Shown here in pieces: positions 14,795 through 21,406 of a stretch of 21,406 nt of DNA; the stretch's first letter is position 1, and each line of letters begins with the position of its first letter. The translations under genes were made by a program, and so were the position numbers. Source of the DNA: JBQCEE01 sp051960575 (lineage in GTDB: Bacteria; Actinomycetota; Actinomycetes; Mycobacteriales; Jatrophihabitantaceae); NCBI RefSeq assembly GCF_051960575.1, contig NZ_JBQCEE010000034.1, positions 1 to 21,406 of the forward strand, given 5' to 3'. The notes below the pieces were generated by a model. That model searched no databases and was not told the origin of the DNA. It saw only the letters and a list, made by a program, of their open reading frames with translations.

Positions 14795-15178
14795 GTGCCG
14801 ACCGGCAAGGTGAAGTTCTTCAATGCGGACAAGGGCTTCGGGTTCCTGTCCAACGACGAGGGCGACGACGTCTTCGTCCACAAGGACGCCCTGCCCGCCG
14901 GGATGGCCGAGCTCAAGCCCGGCCAGCGCGTCGAGTTCGGCATCGTCTCGGGTCGCAAGGGGCTGCAGGCGATGCAGGTGCGCGTGCTCGACCCGCTGCC
15001 GTCGGTGACCCGGGCGTCGCGCAAGCCGGCCGAGGAGATGGCCCCGCTCGTCGAGGACCTCATCAAGCTGCTGGACGGCATGTCCAACGCGCTGCAGCAC
15101 GGCAAGTACCCCGACCGTGCCCACGGCAAGAAGGTCGCCGGCGTCCTGCGCTTCGTGGCCGACCAACTCGACGCATAG
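14795..15178 (+). CDS. Cold-shock-domain protein with C-terminal extension
   Basis: A 127-residue protein. Residues 1-67 are a complete cold-shock (OB-fold) domain: GKVKFFNADKGFGFLS with RNP1 at 13-19 and DVFVH (RNP2) at 25-29. It binds single-stranded RNA/DNA and would melt mRNA structure in the cytosol. About 60 extra residues follow, predicted as two helices (about 78-102 and 110-126), making it nearly twice the length of a classical Csp; this long form sits at the same locus in other Actinobacteria as I recall (Rv0871/cspB region). GTG 14795 has GAGGAG 6 nt upstream. The leader carries a strong hairpin. It is divergent from the small membrane protein gene and convergent with mqnD. Confidence 0.93.
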   Translation: MPTGKVKFFNADKGFGFLSNDEGDDVFVHKDALPAGMAELKPGQRVEFGIVSGRKGLQAMQVRVLDPLPSVTRASRKPAEEMAPLVEDLIKLLDGMSNALQHGKYPDRAHGKKVAGVLRFVADQLDA

Positions 15179-15255
15179 CCTTCTCCGCCCTGGTGCGGAT
15201 CCTCCTCGGGAACCCTCGCTGGCGCTCGGGTCCGTCGTCGGTCCGCTGCTCGCTT

Positions 15256-15297
15256 CGCTCGCGCCGCATGGCGGCGGGCGGGCTCTTCGCGCGAGCG
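15256..15297. terminator. Hairpin between convergent cold-shock gene and mqnD
   Basis: The arms 15256-15264 and 15289-15297 are a perfect 9-bp GC match across 24 bases, which contain a competing small hairpin (CGCCG/CGGCG). It lies in the 167-base gap between two convergent genes, so a two-way terminator is possible. Nothing else is seen in this gap. Confidence 0.4.
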
Positions 15298-15345
15298 CTC
15301 ATCGCGTTGGTGGTCGACCCGACGGCCCTTTTGCGTCGCCGGTGA

Positions 15346-16161
15346 TCAGCGCAGCGCGGGATTGCGCGGCACCAGGCCGGCGGCGTGCGCGCGGCCGAGG
15401 AGGGCTTCGGCGGCGGCGTAGCCCTCGTCGCCGAGGTCGCGGGTGAACTCGTTCACGTAGAGCGCGATGTGCTGCGCCTGCACGGTGGGCGACAACTCGT
15501 CGGCGTGCTCGGCGACGTAGCCGGCCGAGGCGGTCGGGTCGGCCCAGGCGTGCTCGACCGAGGCGCGGACGACGCGGGCGAGGCGGTCGGCGTCGAGCCC
15601 GCGGCGGGCCAGGATGGCGCCGAGCGGGATCGGCAGGCCGGTGTCGCGTTCCCACCACTCGCCGAGGTCGACCATCGCCTGCAGGCCGAAGTGCGGGTAG
15701 GTGAACCGTGCCTCGTGGATCACCAGCCCCGCGTCGTACCGGCCGTCGCGCACCGCCGGCATGATCTCGGCGAACGGCACGACGTCGATCGCGGCCGGGT
15801 TCGCGCCGGCCGCCCAGAGCCGGAAGAGCAGGTAGGCGGTCGAGCGCTCGGACGGGACGGCGACGGTCCGGCCGTCGAGCGAGTCCAGCGGCTCGCGCGT
15901 CAGCACCAGCGGGCCGCACCCACGGCCGAGCGCGCCGCCGCACGGCAGCAGCGTGTACTGGTCGAGCAGCCACGGGAGCGCCGCGTACGAGACCTTCACC
16001 ACGTCGAACTCGCCGCGCTCGGCCGCCGTGTTCGTGACGTCGATGTCGGCGTAGGTGACCTCGACCGGCGGTGCGCCCTCGATCAGGCCGTGCGTCCAGG
16101 CGTGGAAGACGAACGTGTCGTTCGGGCAGGGCGAGAAGGCGAGCCGCAGCGGGGACGTCAT
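15346..16161 (-). CDS. mqnD: 1,4-dihydroxy-6-naphthoate synthase (futalosine pathway)
   Basis: A 271-residue protein with the MqnD signature SPCPNDTF (10-17), a periplasmic-binding-protein-like two-lobe fold, and VIHEARFTY (147-155) holding the His149 expected to be catalytic. It converts cyclic dehypoxanthinyl futalosine to 1,4-dihydroxy-6-naphthoate, a late step toward menaquinone, in the cytosol. MqnA has the same fold but starts with a different motif, so MqnD is preferred. ATG 16161 overlaps the mqnB stop as ATGA, giving translational coupling; the frame is open further upstream only as a shadow of mqnB. It is the last gene of the minus-strand operon. The other pathway genes (mqnA, mqnC, mqnE) are not in the window. 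Confidence 0.93.
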   Translation of the reverse strand: MTSPLRLAFSPCPNDTFVFHAWTHGLIEGAPPVEVTYADIDVTNTAAERGEFDVVKVSYAALPWLLDQYTLLPCGGALGRGCGPLVLTREPLDSLDGRTVAVPSERSTAYLLFRLWAAGANPAAIDVVPFAEIMPAVRDGRYDAGLVIHEARFTYPHFGLQAMVDLGEWWERDTGLPIPLGAILARRGLDADRLARVVRASVEHAWADPTASAGYVAEHADELSPTVQAQHIALYVNEFTRDLGDEGYAAAEALLGRAHAAGLVPRNPALR

Positions 16162-16766
16162 GGCATCCAGTCTGCGACGGACGCGATCGCCGCGGCCAAC
16201 GCGGTGAGGGCCTGCGGGATGCGCCATGCGTCGCGGTCACGCGGGCCGACCGGGTTGCTGACCGCGCGCAGCTCAGCGCAGGGCACGCCGAAGCGCGCGG
16301 CGGCGGCCGCGACGCCCGCACCCTCCATCCCCTCGGCGACGGCGTCGGGGTAGCGCTCGGCCAGCGCGTCGGCGGTGGCAGCGGTGCCGGTGACCGTGGC
16401 GACGGTGAGCACGGTGCCGAGGTGTCCGCCGGTGCGGTCGGCCAGCTGCACGGCGAGCGCGGGCGGCACCTCGTAGGCGACCCTGCCGAAGCCGAGCGAC
16501 GGCAACGGCACGAAGCCGTCGGCCGTCTCGGCGCCGAGGTCGGCGAAGACGATCGAGGACGCGACGGCGATGTCGCCGTGCGTCAGCGGCGCGAACCCGC
16601 CACCGATGCCGGCGCCGATCACGAGGTCGACGCCCCCGTGCGTGAGCCGGGCGGCGGTGGCGGCGGCGGCCTCGACCGGCCCGACCCCGCCCACGATCAC
16701 CTCGGCGCTCGTCGCGCCGATGGCGTCACGCTCGGCCTCGACGGCGCAGACCACCAGCAGGGTCAT
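16158..16766 (-). CDS. mqnB: Futalosine hydrolase
   Basis: A 202-residue protein of the nucleoside phosphorylase/hydrolase (PNP/MTAN) fold. It opens with MTLLVVCAVEAERDAI, has the VIGAGIGGGF turn (49-58) and EGMEGAGVA (145-153), the ribose-binding part, and ends with SNPVGPRDRDAW (170-181) supplying the base-site residues. It removes hypoxanthine from futalosine to give dehypoxanthinyl futalosine, the step before MqnC and MqnD in menaquinone synthesis. ATG 16766 has a weak ribosome site but is 13 bases after the DUF2771 gene stop, so expression is probably by readthrough from the operon. The overlap with mqnD (ATGA) couples the two enzymes. Confidence 0.93.
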   Translation of the reverse strand: MTLLVVCAVEAERDAIGATSAEVIVGGVGPVEAAAATAARLTHGGVDLVIGAGIGGGFAPLTHGDIAVASSIVFADLGAETADGFVPLPSLGFGRVAYEVPPALAVQLADRTGGHLGTVLTVATVTGTAATADALAERYPDAVAEGMEGAGVAAAAARFGVPCAELRAVSNPVGPRDRDAWRIPQALTALAAAIASVADWMP

Positions 16767-16779
16767 CGTAGCGGCACGG

Positions 16780-17259
16780 TCAGTTGTCGACCTTGACCTC
16801 GGCGACCCACTGACCGACCTGCGTGCCGTTCGCGCTCGTGACGACCAGGTAGTAGTCGTTGACGCTGGTGGCGACCTGCAGCCGGGCCGTGTGGGTGTCC
16901 TTGCGGACGCCCGAGTTGACGCCCGGGTCCTGCAGCGCCTTGGCCGTGCCGTTGCCGACGAACTGGGCCGACCGGACGCTCCACTGGCCCTTCGCGATCG
17001 CGCGGGGCACGTCGACCAGGATCGTGGCGCCCTTCGCGACGTGCAGCGTGCCGCCGGCGCCCTTGCGGTAGTGGCAGTGGTCCTTGTCGAAGCAGAAGCT
17101 CAGGTAGTCGACCGTCGTGCTGTCCGAGCCGCTCTGCACGGTCACCTGGGGCACCGGCTTGTCGCACGCGGCGAGCAGGCCGACCGAGGCGACCAGCACG
17201 CCGGCCAACGCCAGCGGGCGCCGGGAGGACGAGCGGAGGCGGCGGGCCCGAGCGATCAC
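16780..17259 (-). CDS. DUF2771-type lipoprotein
   Basis: A 159-residue envelope protein. A basic N-terminus and a hydrophobic stretch lead to lipobox LLAAC with Cys32 as lipidation site. The mature part is about 125 residues, beta-rich, with CFDKDHCHY (two Cys that could pair). Size, the lipobox and place between an MFS gene and DUF3027 fit DUF2771 (Rv0875c-like). Function unknown. I chose GTG 17259 because AGGAG lies 5 nt before it; the frame is open to 17328 but would bury the signal peptide. It starts 16 bases after the MFS gene and ends 13 bases before mqnB, so it belongs to that operon. Confidence 0.82.
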   Translation of the reverse strand: MIARARRLRSSSRRPLALAGVLVASVGLLAACDKPVPQVTVQSGSDSTTVDYLSFCFDKDHCHYRKGAGGTLHVAKGATILVDVPRAIAKGQWSVRSAQFVGNGTAKALQDPGVNSGVRKDTHTARLQVATSVNDYYLVVTSANGTQVGQWVAEVKVDN

Positions 17260-17275
17260 GAGGACTCCTGCGAGG

Positions 17276-18991
17276 TCACGACTGGTACGGATCGCCCGCC
17301 ACGGTACCGGGGCGCTCGGGCCACTCACGCCGGGCGGAGGCCTGAGTGAGAGCCCGGTGACGCAGTGCCACGACGGCCCCGACCCCGCCGAGTACGACCG
17401 TCGGGACGATGTAGCCCCAGCGGCCGTTGCTGGTGGGCAGCACCACCCCGACGGCGGCGCCGACGACCCACGCCAGCTGCAGGAAGGTCTCGGACTTGCC
17501 GAAGGCGGTCGAGCGCAGCGTCTCGACGACGTCGCGCTGGATGAGGGCGTCCAGCGCGATCTTCGACAGGGCGTTGGTGATCGCCGCGACGAGCATGCCG
17601 AGGATCGCGACGAGGATGTCGAACAGCAGCGCGACGAGCAGGCAGGCGAACGCCGCGGTGCAGACCGAGATGACGATGATCAGTTCGGGACGGTGCATGG
17701 CCAGCCGGGTGCCGATGGCGGTGCCGAGGAAGTTCCCGACGCCGGCCGCGCCGACGACGCCGCCGAGCTGCAGTACGCCGGTGAGCCCGTGCTGGGTCGA
17801 CTCGACGTAGAAGGCGAGGTAGATCGTCAGCAGGCCCGACAGCAGCCGCAGCGCCGACTCGCCCTGCAGCGCGATGACCAGGTGGTCGTCGAAGCCGCGG
17901 CGGGCCCACGACTGCAGGCGGGTCAGCGGCGGCACCCGATCCTGGGTGCGCGGGCGTGGCGGTTCCTGCGGGTGCCGGGCGGCGCCGACGGCGGAGTCGA
18001 CGTTCGCCGGCAGTTTGAACGCGAAGACGGCGCACGCGAAGAAGCCGATGGCCGTGACGAACAGGCCGAAGCTGTACGAGCCGGTGACCTTGATCAGCAC
18101 GCCGACGAGGCCGCCGAGCACGATCGTCGAGCCGAGCCCGAAGATGGTCAGCCGTGCGTTCGCCTCGGTGAGCGTCATCGTCCGTGGCACCAGCCGCGGT
18201 GCGGCGGCCGCGCGCACGACGCCGTACGCCTTCGACATGACCAGCGAACCGAGGGCACAGGGGTAGAGCACGAGCAACTCGCTGCTGTACTTCGCCATGA
18301 TCAGCGCGAGGACGCCGCGGACGACCGCGGTGCCGGCCATCGTCCAGCGCCGGCCGTGCTGCAGCCGGTCGAGCAGCGGGCCGATCACCGGCGCGATCAC
18401 CGCGAACGGCGCCATCGTGATGAGCAGGTACAGCAGCACGTTGCCGCGCTGGGCGTGGGTGGACGCGCCGAAGAAGACCGTGCCCGCCAGCGCGACGGTG
18501 ACCATCGCGTCGGTGCCGTAGCTCAGCACCTGGTTCCAGATGAGGGCGGTGAGCCCGGACTCGTGCGCGCCGTCGGCCTTGCTCGCGGTGATGACCTTGC
18601 GGGTGACCGTACGGGCGACCTTGTTCGTGCCGCGCGCGGCGGCGACGGTGATCGCCATCGCCGGGCTGCGCGGCTTGTCGTCACCGTGATAGGTCGGGTG
18701 GCCGAACTCGTCGACGCCGTCGAGGGGGACGCGGGCGGTGCGCGGCCCGGACGACGGGGGTGGGCCGGCGTGGCCGTACCCGCCGTGGTGACCCTGGTCG
18801 TACGGCGGCGGGTACGCCGGGGGCGGGTAGGCCGCCGGGGGCGCGTACTCGGGCGGGGGGTAGGCCGGGGGCGGCGCCATGCGGCGTGTCGGCGGACCGG
18901 GCGTCGCGTCGGGCAGCGGGTCGCGGCGGTGGCTCGTGTGGCCGGACTTCGAGAACCGCCCGGGCGGTTTCGGGTCGCGTTGCTTGGCCAC
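17276..18991 (-). CDS. MFS transporter with Pro-rich N-terminal tail
   Basis: About 571 residues. Residues 1-110 are soluble, with a Pro/Tyr-rich stretch (40-64, repeats of AYPPP type) and a His/Gly patch; twelve membrane segments follow, with a short charged loop in the middle (around PQEPPRPRTQDR). The pattern fits the Major Facilitator family of Rv0876c type; the substrate is unknown. Two starts are possible: GTG 18991 (AGGA 7 nt upstream) and GTG 19015 (GGAAAG upstream); I prefer 18991. The gene heads a minus-strand operon with the DUF2771 lipoprotein, mqnB and mqnD, and is divergent from the DUF3027 gene across 122 bases. Confidence 0.87.
   Translation of the reverse strand: MAKQRDPKPPGRFSKSGHTSHRRDPLPDATPGPPTRRMAPPPAYPPPEYAPPAAYPPPAYPPPYDQGHHGGYGHAGPPPSSGPRTARVPLDGVDEFGHPTYHGDDKPRSPAMAITVAAARGTNKVARTVTRKVITASKADGAHESGLTALIWNQVLSYGTDAMVTVALAGTVFFGASTHAQRGNVLLYLLITMAPFAVIAPVIGPLLDRLQHGRRWTMAGTAVVRGVLALIMAKYSSELLVLYPCALGSLVMSKAYGVVRAAAAPRLVPRTMTLTEANARLTIFGLGSTIVLGGLVGVLIKVTGSYSFGLFVTAIGFFACAVFAFKLPANVDSAVGAARHPQEPPRPRTQDRVPPLTRLQSWARRGFDDHLVIALQGESALRLLSGLLTIYLAFYVESTQHGLTGVLQLGGVVGAAGVGNFLGTAIGTRLAMHRPELIIVISVCTAAFACLLVALLFDILVAILGMLVAAITNALSKIALDALIQRDVVETLRSTAFGKSETFLQLAWVVGAAVGVVLPTSNGRWGYIVPTVVLGGVGAVVALRHRALTQASARREWPERPGTVAGDPYQS
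18800..18874. repeat. Low-complexity Pro/Tyr-coding repeat
   Basis: Degenerate repeats of G-rich triplets (minus strand CCC/CCG plus TAC) encode about five YPPP-type units in the N-terminal tail of the MFS protein. It is in frame and probably varies by slippage. Confidence 0.65.
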
Positions 18992-19113
18992 GTCCCCATC
19001 CTGCCCCAGAGCCACGACACTTTCCGTCGACGCGGCGCGTCGCCCGCGCGGTGGAGGGCACGCGCCGGCGGGGCGGTCTCGTGCCGCGTCCGCGCGGCAG
19101 GGACAATGGATGG

Positions 19114-19857
19114 GTGACCGAACCCGGTACCGCGACCGCTGCGCTCGACGACGTCCTCGCGGCGGCGGTCGAGCTCGCCCAGCAGGCCGCCCGCGAGGTG
19201 GGCGGCGACTCGGTCGGCGCGCACCTCGCCGTGCTGCCCGAGGACGAGCACGTCGTCTCGCACGCGTTCGTCTCGACGCTCCCCGGCTACACCGGCTGGA
19301 TGTGGGTCGTCACCCTCGCCCGCGTGCCCGGCGCCGAGCCGACCGTGGACGAGGTGGTGCTGCTGCCCGGCGAGGGCGCGCTGCGTCCGCCCGCCTGGGT
19401 GCCGTGGCACCAGCGGGTGCGTCCGGGCGACCTGAGCCCGGGCGACCTCCTGCCGACGGCGCCCGACGACCCGCGGCTGGTGCCCGGCTATGTCGACTCG
19501 GACGATCCCGAGGTCGAGCAGGTGGCCTTCGAGCTGGGCCTCGGGCGCGAGCAGGTGCTCTCGCGCGAGGGGCGGCTGCAGGCGGCCGAGCGCTGGATCG
19601 ACGGCAACGGCCCCGCGGCGCCGATGGCCCGGCAGGCGCCGGCCACGTGCGGCACGTGCGGGTTCCTGGTGCCGCTGGCCGGGTCGCTGCGCGCCGGCTT
19701 CGGCGTCTGCGCGAACGAGGTCACCGAGGTCGACGGCCAGGTGGTGAGCGTCGAGTACGGCTGCGGCGCGCACTCGTCGGTGCGTGCCGAGCCGACGATG
19801 ACGGCCGAGGCTGCCGCGGTGGTCTACGACGACGGCGAGATGCCGCTCTCGCTCTGA
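19114..19857 (+). CDS. DUF3027 family protein
   Basis: A 247-residue soluble protein of the actinobacterial DUF3027 family (Rv0877-like by context). The central part has PGYTGWMWVVTLARVPG (about 57-73) and LLPGEGALRPPAWVPWHQRVRPGDL (about 84-108), typical of the family as I remember it. The C-terminal third has CGTCGFLVPLAGS plus a further Cys and CGAH (around 187-228), likely a zinc-binding site. Function is unknown. GTG 19114 is chosen; AGGGA lies about 10 nt upstream. It is divergent from the MFS gene and convergent with the DUF2530 gene; the stop codon lies inside a shared hairpin. Confidence 0.85.
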   Translation: MTEPGTATAALDDVLAAAVELAQQAAREVGGDSVGAHLAVLPEDEHVVSHAFVSTLPGYTGWMWVVTLARVPGAEPTVDEVVLLPGEGALRPPAWVPWHQRVRPGDLSPGDLLPTAPDDPRLVPGYVDSDDPEVEQVAFELGLGREQVLSREGRLQAAERWIDGNGPAAPMARQAPATCGTCGFLVPLAGSLRAGFGVCANEVTEVDGQVVSVEYGCGAHSSVRAEPTMTAEAAAVVYDDGEMPLSL

Positions 19858-19875
19858 TCGGTCCGACGGTCAGAG
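19852..19875. terminator. Hairpin holding both convergent stop codons
   Basis: CTCTGA (19852-19857) pairs with TCAGAG (19870-19875), extended inward to about 9 bp with one wobble and a 6-base loop. The stop codons of DUF3027 (19855-19857) and, on the other strand, DUF2530 (19870-19872) are in the two arms. A two-way terminator is likely. Confidence 0.5.
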
Positions 19876-20118
19876 GGTGCGGCCGGCCAGGCGGTGCCGG
19901 TAGGCGAGCGCCGAGCCGAACAGGCCCTCGACGAATCCGGCCAGGCTCGTCCAGAGCCAGATGCGGTGGCCGTGGTCGCCGAGCCAGCCGGTGAACGGCA
20001 GCAGGGCGACGAAGGCGACGAGGAAGGCGATCGTGCCGATGAGCGCGATGGGGCCGGAGCGGATGGGCGCCGGCGGCGGCACCACCAGCGCCGGCTTCGC
20101 GCCCTCGGACGTGCTCAC
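19870..20118 (-). CDS. DUF2530 small membrane protein
   Basis: An 82-residue protein with two membrane segments (about 24-44 and 54-70) and the WLWTSLAGFVEGLFGSALAY pattern that fits DUF2530 (Rv0879c-like). Function unknown. GTG 20118 has no ribosome site, but TAGAGT ends 7 bases upstream on the minus strand, so the transcript probably starts at the GTG itself (leaderless). It is convergent with DUF3027 and divergent from pabB, with starts only 28 bases apart. Confidence 0.8.
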   Translation of the reverse strand: MSTSEGAKPALVVPPPAPIRSGPIALIGTIAFLVAFVALLPFTGWLGDHGHRIWLWTSLAGFVEGLFGSALAYRHRLAGRTL

Positions 20119-20125
20119 GGGCCCG

Positions 20126-20131
20126 ACTCTA
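20126..20131 (-). promoter_or_regulatory. -10 element for a leaderless DUF2530 transcript
   Basis: On the minus strand this is TAGAGT, matching TANNNT, with 7 bases to the GTG at 20118. It also lies just before the GGGGGA ribosome site of the divergent pabB gene. Confidence 0.45.
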
Positions 20132-20146
20132 GCCGGGGGACGCCCG

Positions 20147-21406
20147 GTGCCCACCGCGCTCGACCTCGCCGGGGTGCTGCGCGTCCTGCGCGACGAACCC
20201 GACCTCGTCTGCCTCACCGGTGCGTGGGCCGGCGGCGCGACCGTCGTCGCCCGCGCGCCGACGCGCGTCGCCGACCACCTGCCGCCCGGCCCGGCGGACG
20301 GGTGGTGGCTCGGTGTGCTGCCGTACGACGGACCGCCGCGGCTGACCCGGCACGACCACCTGCTCGTGCTGCGCGCCGGGCAGTGGTCGGTGGTGGCGTC
20401 CGGGCCGGTGGACGAGGCCGACGAGCTGGCCCGCCGGCTGGCCGCGCCCCCACCGGCGGCGCGCCCCTTCGGCAGCGGACCGTTCGGCGGCGCGGACGCC
20501 GCGCGGCATCTCGCCGCCGTCGAGCAGGCGATCGGCAGCATCCGTGCGGGCGAGCTGTACCAGGTGAACGTGTGCACGCGGCTGTCCGCTGACTTCACCG
20601 GCGACCCGGTCGAGGCGTTCCTGGCCCTGCTGGCGCTGCGTCCCGACCGGGCGGCCTACGTGCGCGCGGGCGACCGGCACGTGCTCAGCGCGAGTCCCGA
20701 GGTGTTCCTGCGCCGCGTCGGACGCACCGTCTCGACACGGCCGATCAAGGGCACGCTGCCCCGGGTGCTCGGCGCTGATGAGCGGTTGCGGCGCTCGGTG
20801 AAGGACTGTGCCGAGAACGTCATGATCGTCGACCTGCTGCGCAACGACCTCGGCCGCGTCTGCGTCACCGGCTCTGTGCGCGTGCCCGAGCTCTGCGTCG
20901 TCGAACCGCACGCGGGCGTGTGGCAGCTCGTGTCGGCCGTCGAGGGGGAGCTGCGTGCCGACGTCGACGACGCGTCGCTGCTCGCCGCGACGTTCCCGCC
21001 CGGCTCGGTGACCGGCGCGCCCAAGCACAGCGCGGTGGCGGAGATCGCGGCGCTCGAGGCGGCGCCGCGGGGCGTGTACACCGGCGCGATCGGGTACGCC
21101 GGCGCCGACGCCGCCGAGTGGAACGTCGCGATCCGCACCTTCGAGATCTCCGCTGGACGCATCGAACTCGGCGTCGGGGGTGGCATCACCGCCGACAGCG
21201 TGCCCGTGCGCGAGTGGCACGAGTGCCTGCACAAGGCGGCCCCACTGGTCTCGGCGCTGGGATCGTCGGTGACGGCCTCGCCCGAACTGCGGCCGAGCGC
21301 GTCGCACGTCGCGGGCGGCCTGCTCGAGACGCTCGCCGTGCAGGGCGGTCGGCCGGTGCGGGTGGTCGAGCACCTGGCCCGGCTCGATCGATCGGCGCGC
21401 GAGCTC
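20147..21406 (+). CDS. pabB: Aminodeoxychorismate synthase component I fused to aminodeoxychorismate lyase (partial)
   Basis: The frame is open from GTG 20147 for 420 codons to the window edge, with no stop; GGGGGA lies 6 nt before the GTG. Residues about 120-370 are the chorismate-binding domain: AGELYQVN (134-141), SASPEVFL (181-188), PIKGT (199-203), ENVMIVDLLRNDLGRV (223-238), SVTGAPK (287-293), GGGITADS (344-351) and EWHECLHKA (356-364). Lys201 in PIKGT marks PabB and differs from the PIAGT of anthranilate synthase. Residues from about 389 (GLLETLAV ... VVEHLARLDRSA) begin a class-IV aminotransferase fold like PabC, so this is a PabB-PabC fusion. The usual N-terminal lobe is short. The enzyme makes 4-amino-4-deoxychorismate from chorismate with ammonia from PabA, then the lyase part gives p-aminobenzoate for folate. 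Confidence 0.92.
   Translation, partial: MPTALDLAGVLRVLRDEPDLVCLTGAWAGGATVVARAPTRVADHLPPGPADGWWLGVLPYDGPPRLTRHDHLLVLRAGQWSVVASGPVDEADELARRLAAPPPAARPFGSGPFGGADAARHLAAVEQAIGSIRAGELYQVNVCTRLSADFTGDPVEAFLALLALRPDRAAYVRAGDRHVLSASPEVFLRRVGRTVSTRPIKGTLPRVLGADERLRRSVKDCAENVMIVDLLRNDLGRVCVTGSVRVPELCVVEPHAGVWQLVSAVEGELRADVDDASLLAATFPPGSVTGAPKHSAVAEIAALEAAPRGVYTGAIGYAGADAAEWNVAIRTFEISAGRIELGVGGGITADSVPVREWHECLHKAAPLVSALGSSVTASPELRPSASHVAGGLLETLAVQGGRPVRVVEHLARLDRSAREL

Noticed and set aside
15346..16161. Alternative naming as MqnA
   Set aside because: The N-terminal SPCPNDTF motif and the VIHEARFTY segment are MqnD features; MqnA begins with a different motif.
18800..18874. Possible CRISPR-like or satellite array
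   Set aside because: The repeats are short, degenerate, in frame and code for Pro/Tyr; no spacers are present.
17117..19117. Plus-strand open frame of 666 codons
   Set aside because: It lies opposite the MFS gene, is Asp/Arg/Gly-rich without recognisable motifs, and is explained as a shadow.
20147..21406. Alternative naming as anthranilate synthase TrpE
   Set aside because: PIKGT with Lys and the fused lyase-like segment point to PabB, not TrpE (PIAGT).
1..21406. tRNA, rRNA, transposase, integrase or toxin-antitoxin genes
   Set aside because: I looked for their typical motifs on both strands and saw none I could support.

Overview
This window is chromosomal DNA from a high-GC actinobacterium. 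The signs are dense G/C-ending codons, many GTG starts, a groEL2-type chaperonin tail ending DMDF, a bacterial XPB helicase with its partner gene, and several families I know mainly from Actinobacteria (DUF3027, DUF2771, DUF2530, an LppX/LprAFG-like lipoprotein, an Rv2525c-like glycoside-hydrolase domain). The futalosine menaquinone genes mqnD and mqnB argue against Mycobacterium and favour a Streptomyces/Frankia/Jatrophihabitans-like lineage. I cannot fix the genus.

Left part (1-2938): the 3' end of groEL with a perfect hairpin terminator, a convergent secreted protein joining a DUF1906-type glycoside-hydrolase-like domain to five FG-GAP/VCBS repeats, and a divergent conserved protein of unknown function. 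Next (6581 down to 2940, minus strand) is a tight four-gene operon: DinB-like protein, LppX-like lipoprotein, CPA1 Na+/H+ antiporter with a C-terminal UBP zinc finger, and a small MSMEG_6728-type protein. Then come a single-domain response regulator (+), an alpha/beta hydrolase (-), a translationally coupled SRPBCC plus membrane protein pair (-), and a beta-rich unknown protein (+).

Right part (9847-20118) looks like a conserved actinobacterial block; from memory it resembles the M. tuberculosis Rv0861c-Rv0879c region. Minus strand: small membrane protein, 66-residue unknown, Helicase_C_3 protein with a WYL-like tail, then XPB. The last two are separated by a tandem pair of palindromic repeats. 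Divergent from these is a long cold-shock protein with a strong hairpin in its leader. A second minus-strand operon reads MFS transporter, DUF2771 lipoprotein, mqnB, mqnD (the last two overlap as ATGA). DUF3027 (+) and DUF2530 (-) converge on a hairpin holding both stop codons. The window ends inside a pabB-pabC fusion (aminodeoxychorismate synthase component I plus the start of the lyase domain), which stays open to the right edge.

I see no rRNA, tRNA, CRISPR array, transposase, integrase or phage gene. No gap between genes exceeds about 190 bases. I did not find a clear-cut new defence or mobile system. The best leads are the antiporter-UBP fusion, the palindromic repeats around XPB, the WYL-like tail of the XPB partner, and the cold-shock leader hairpin.
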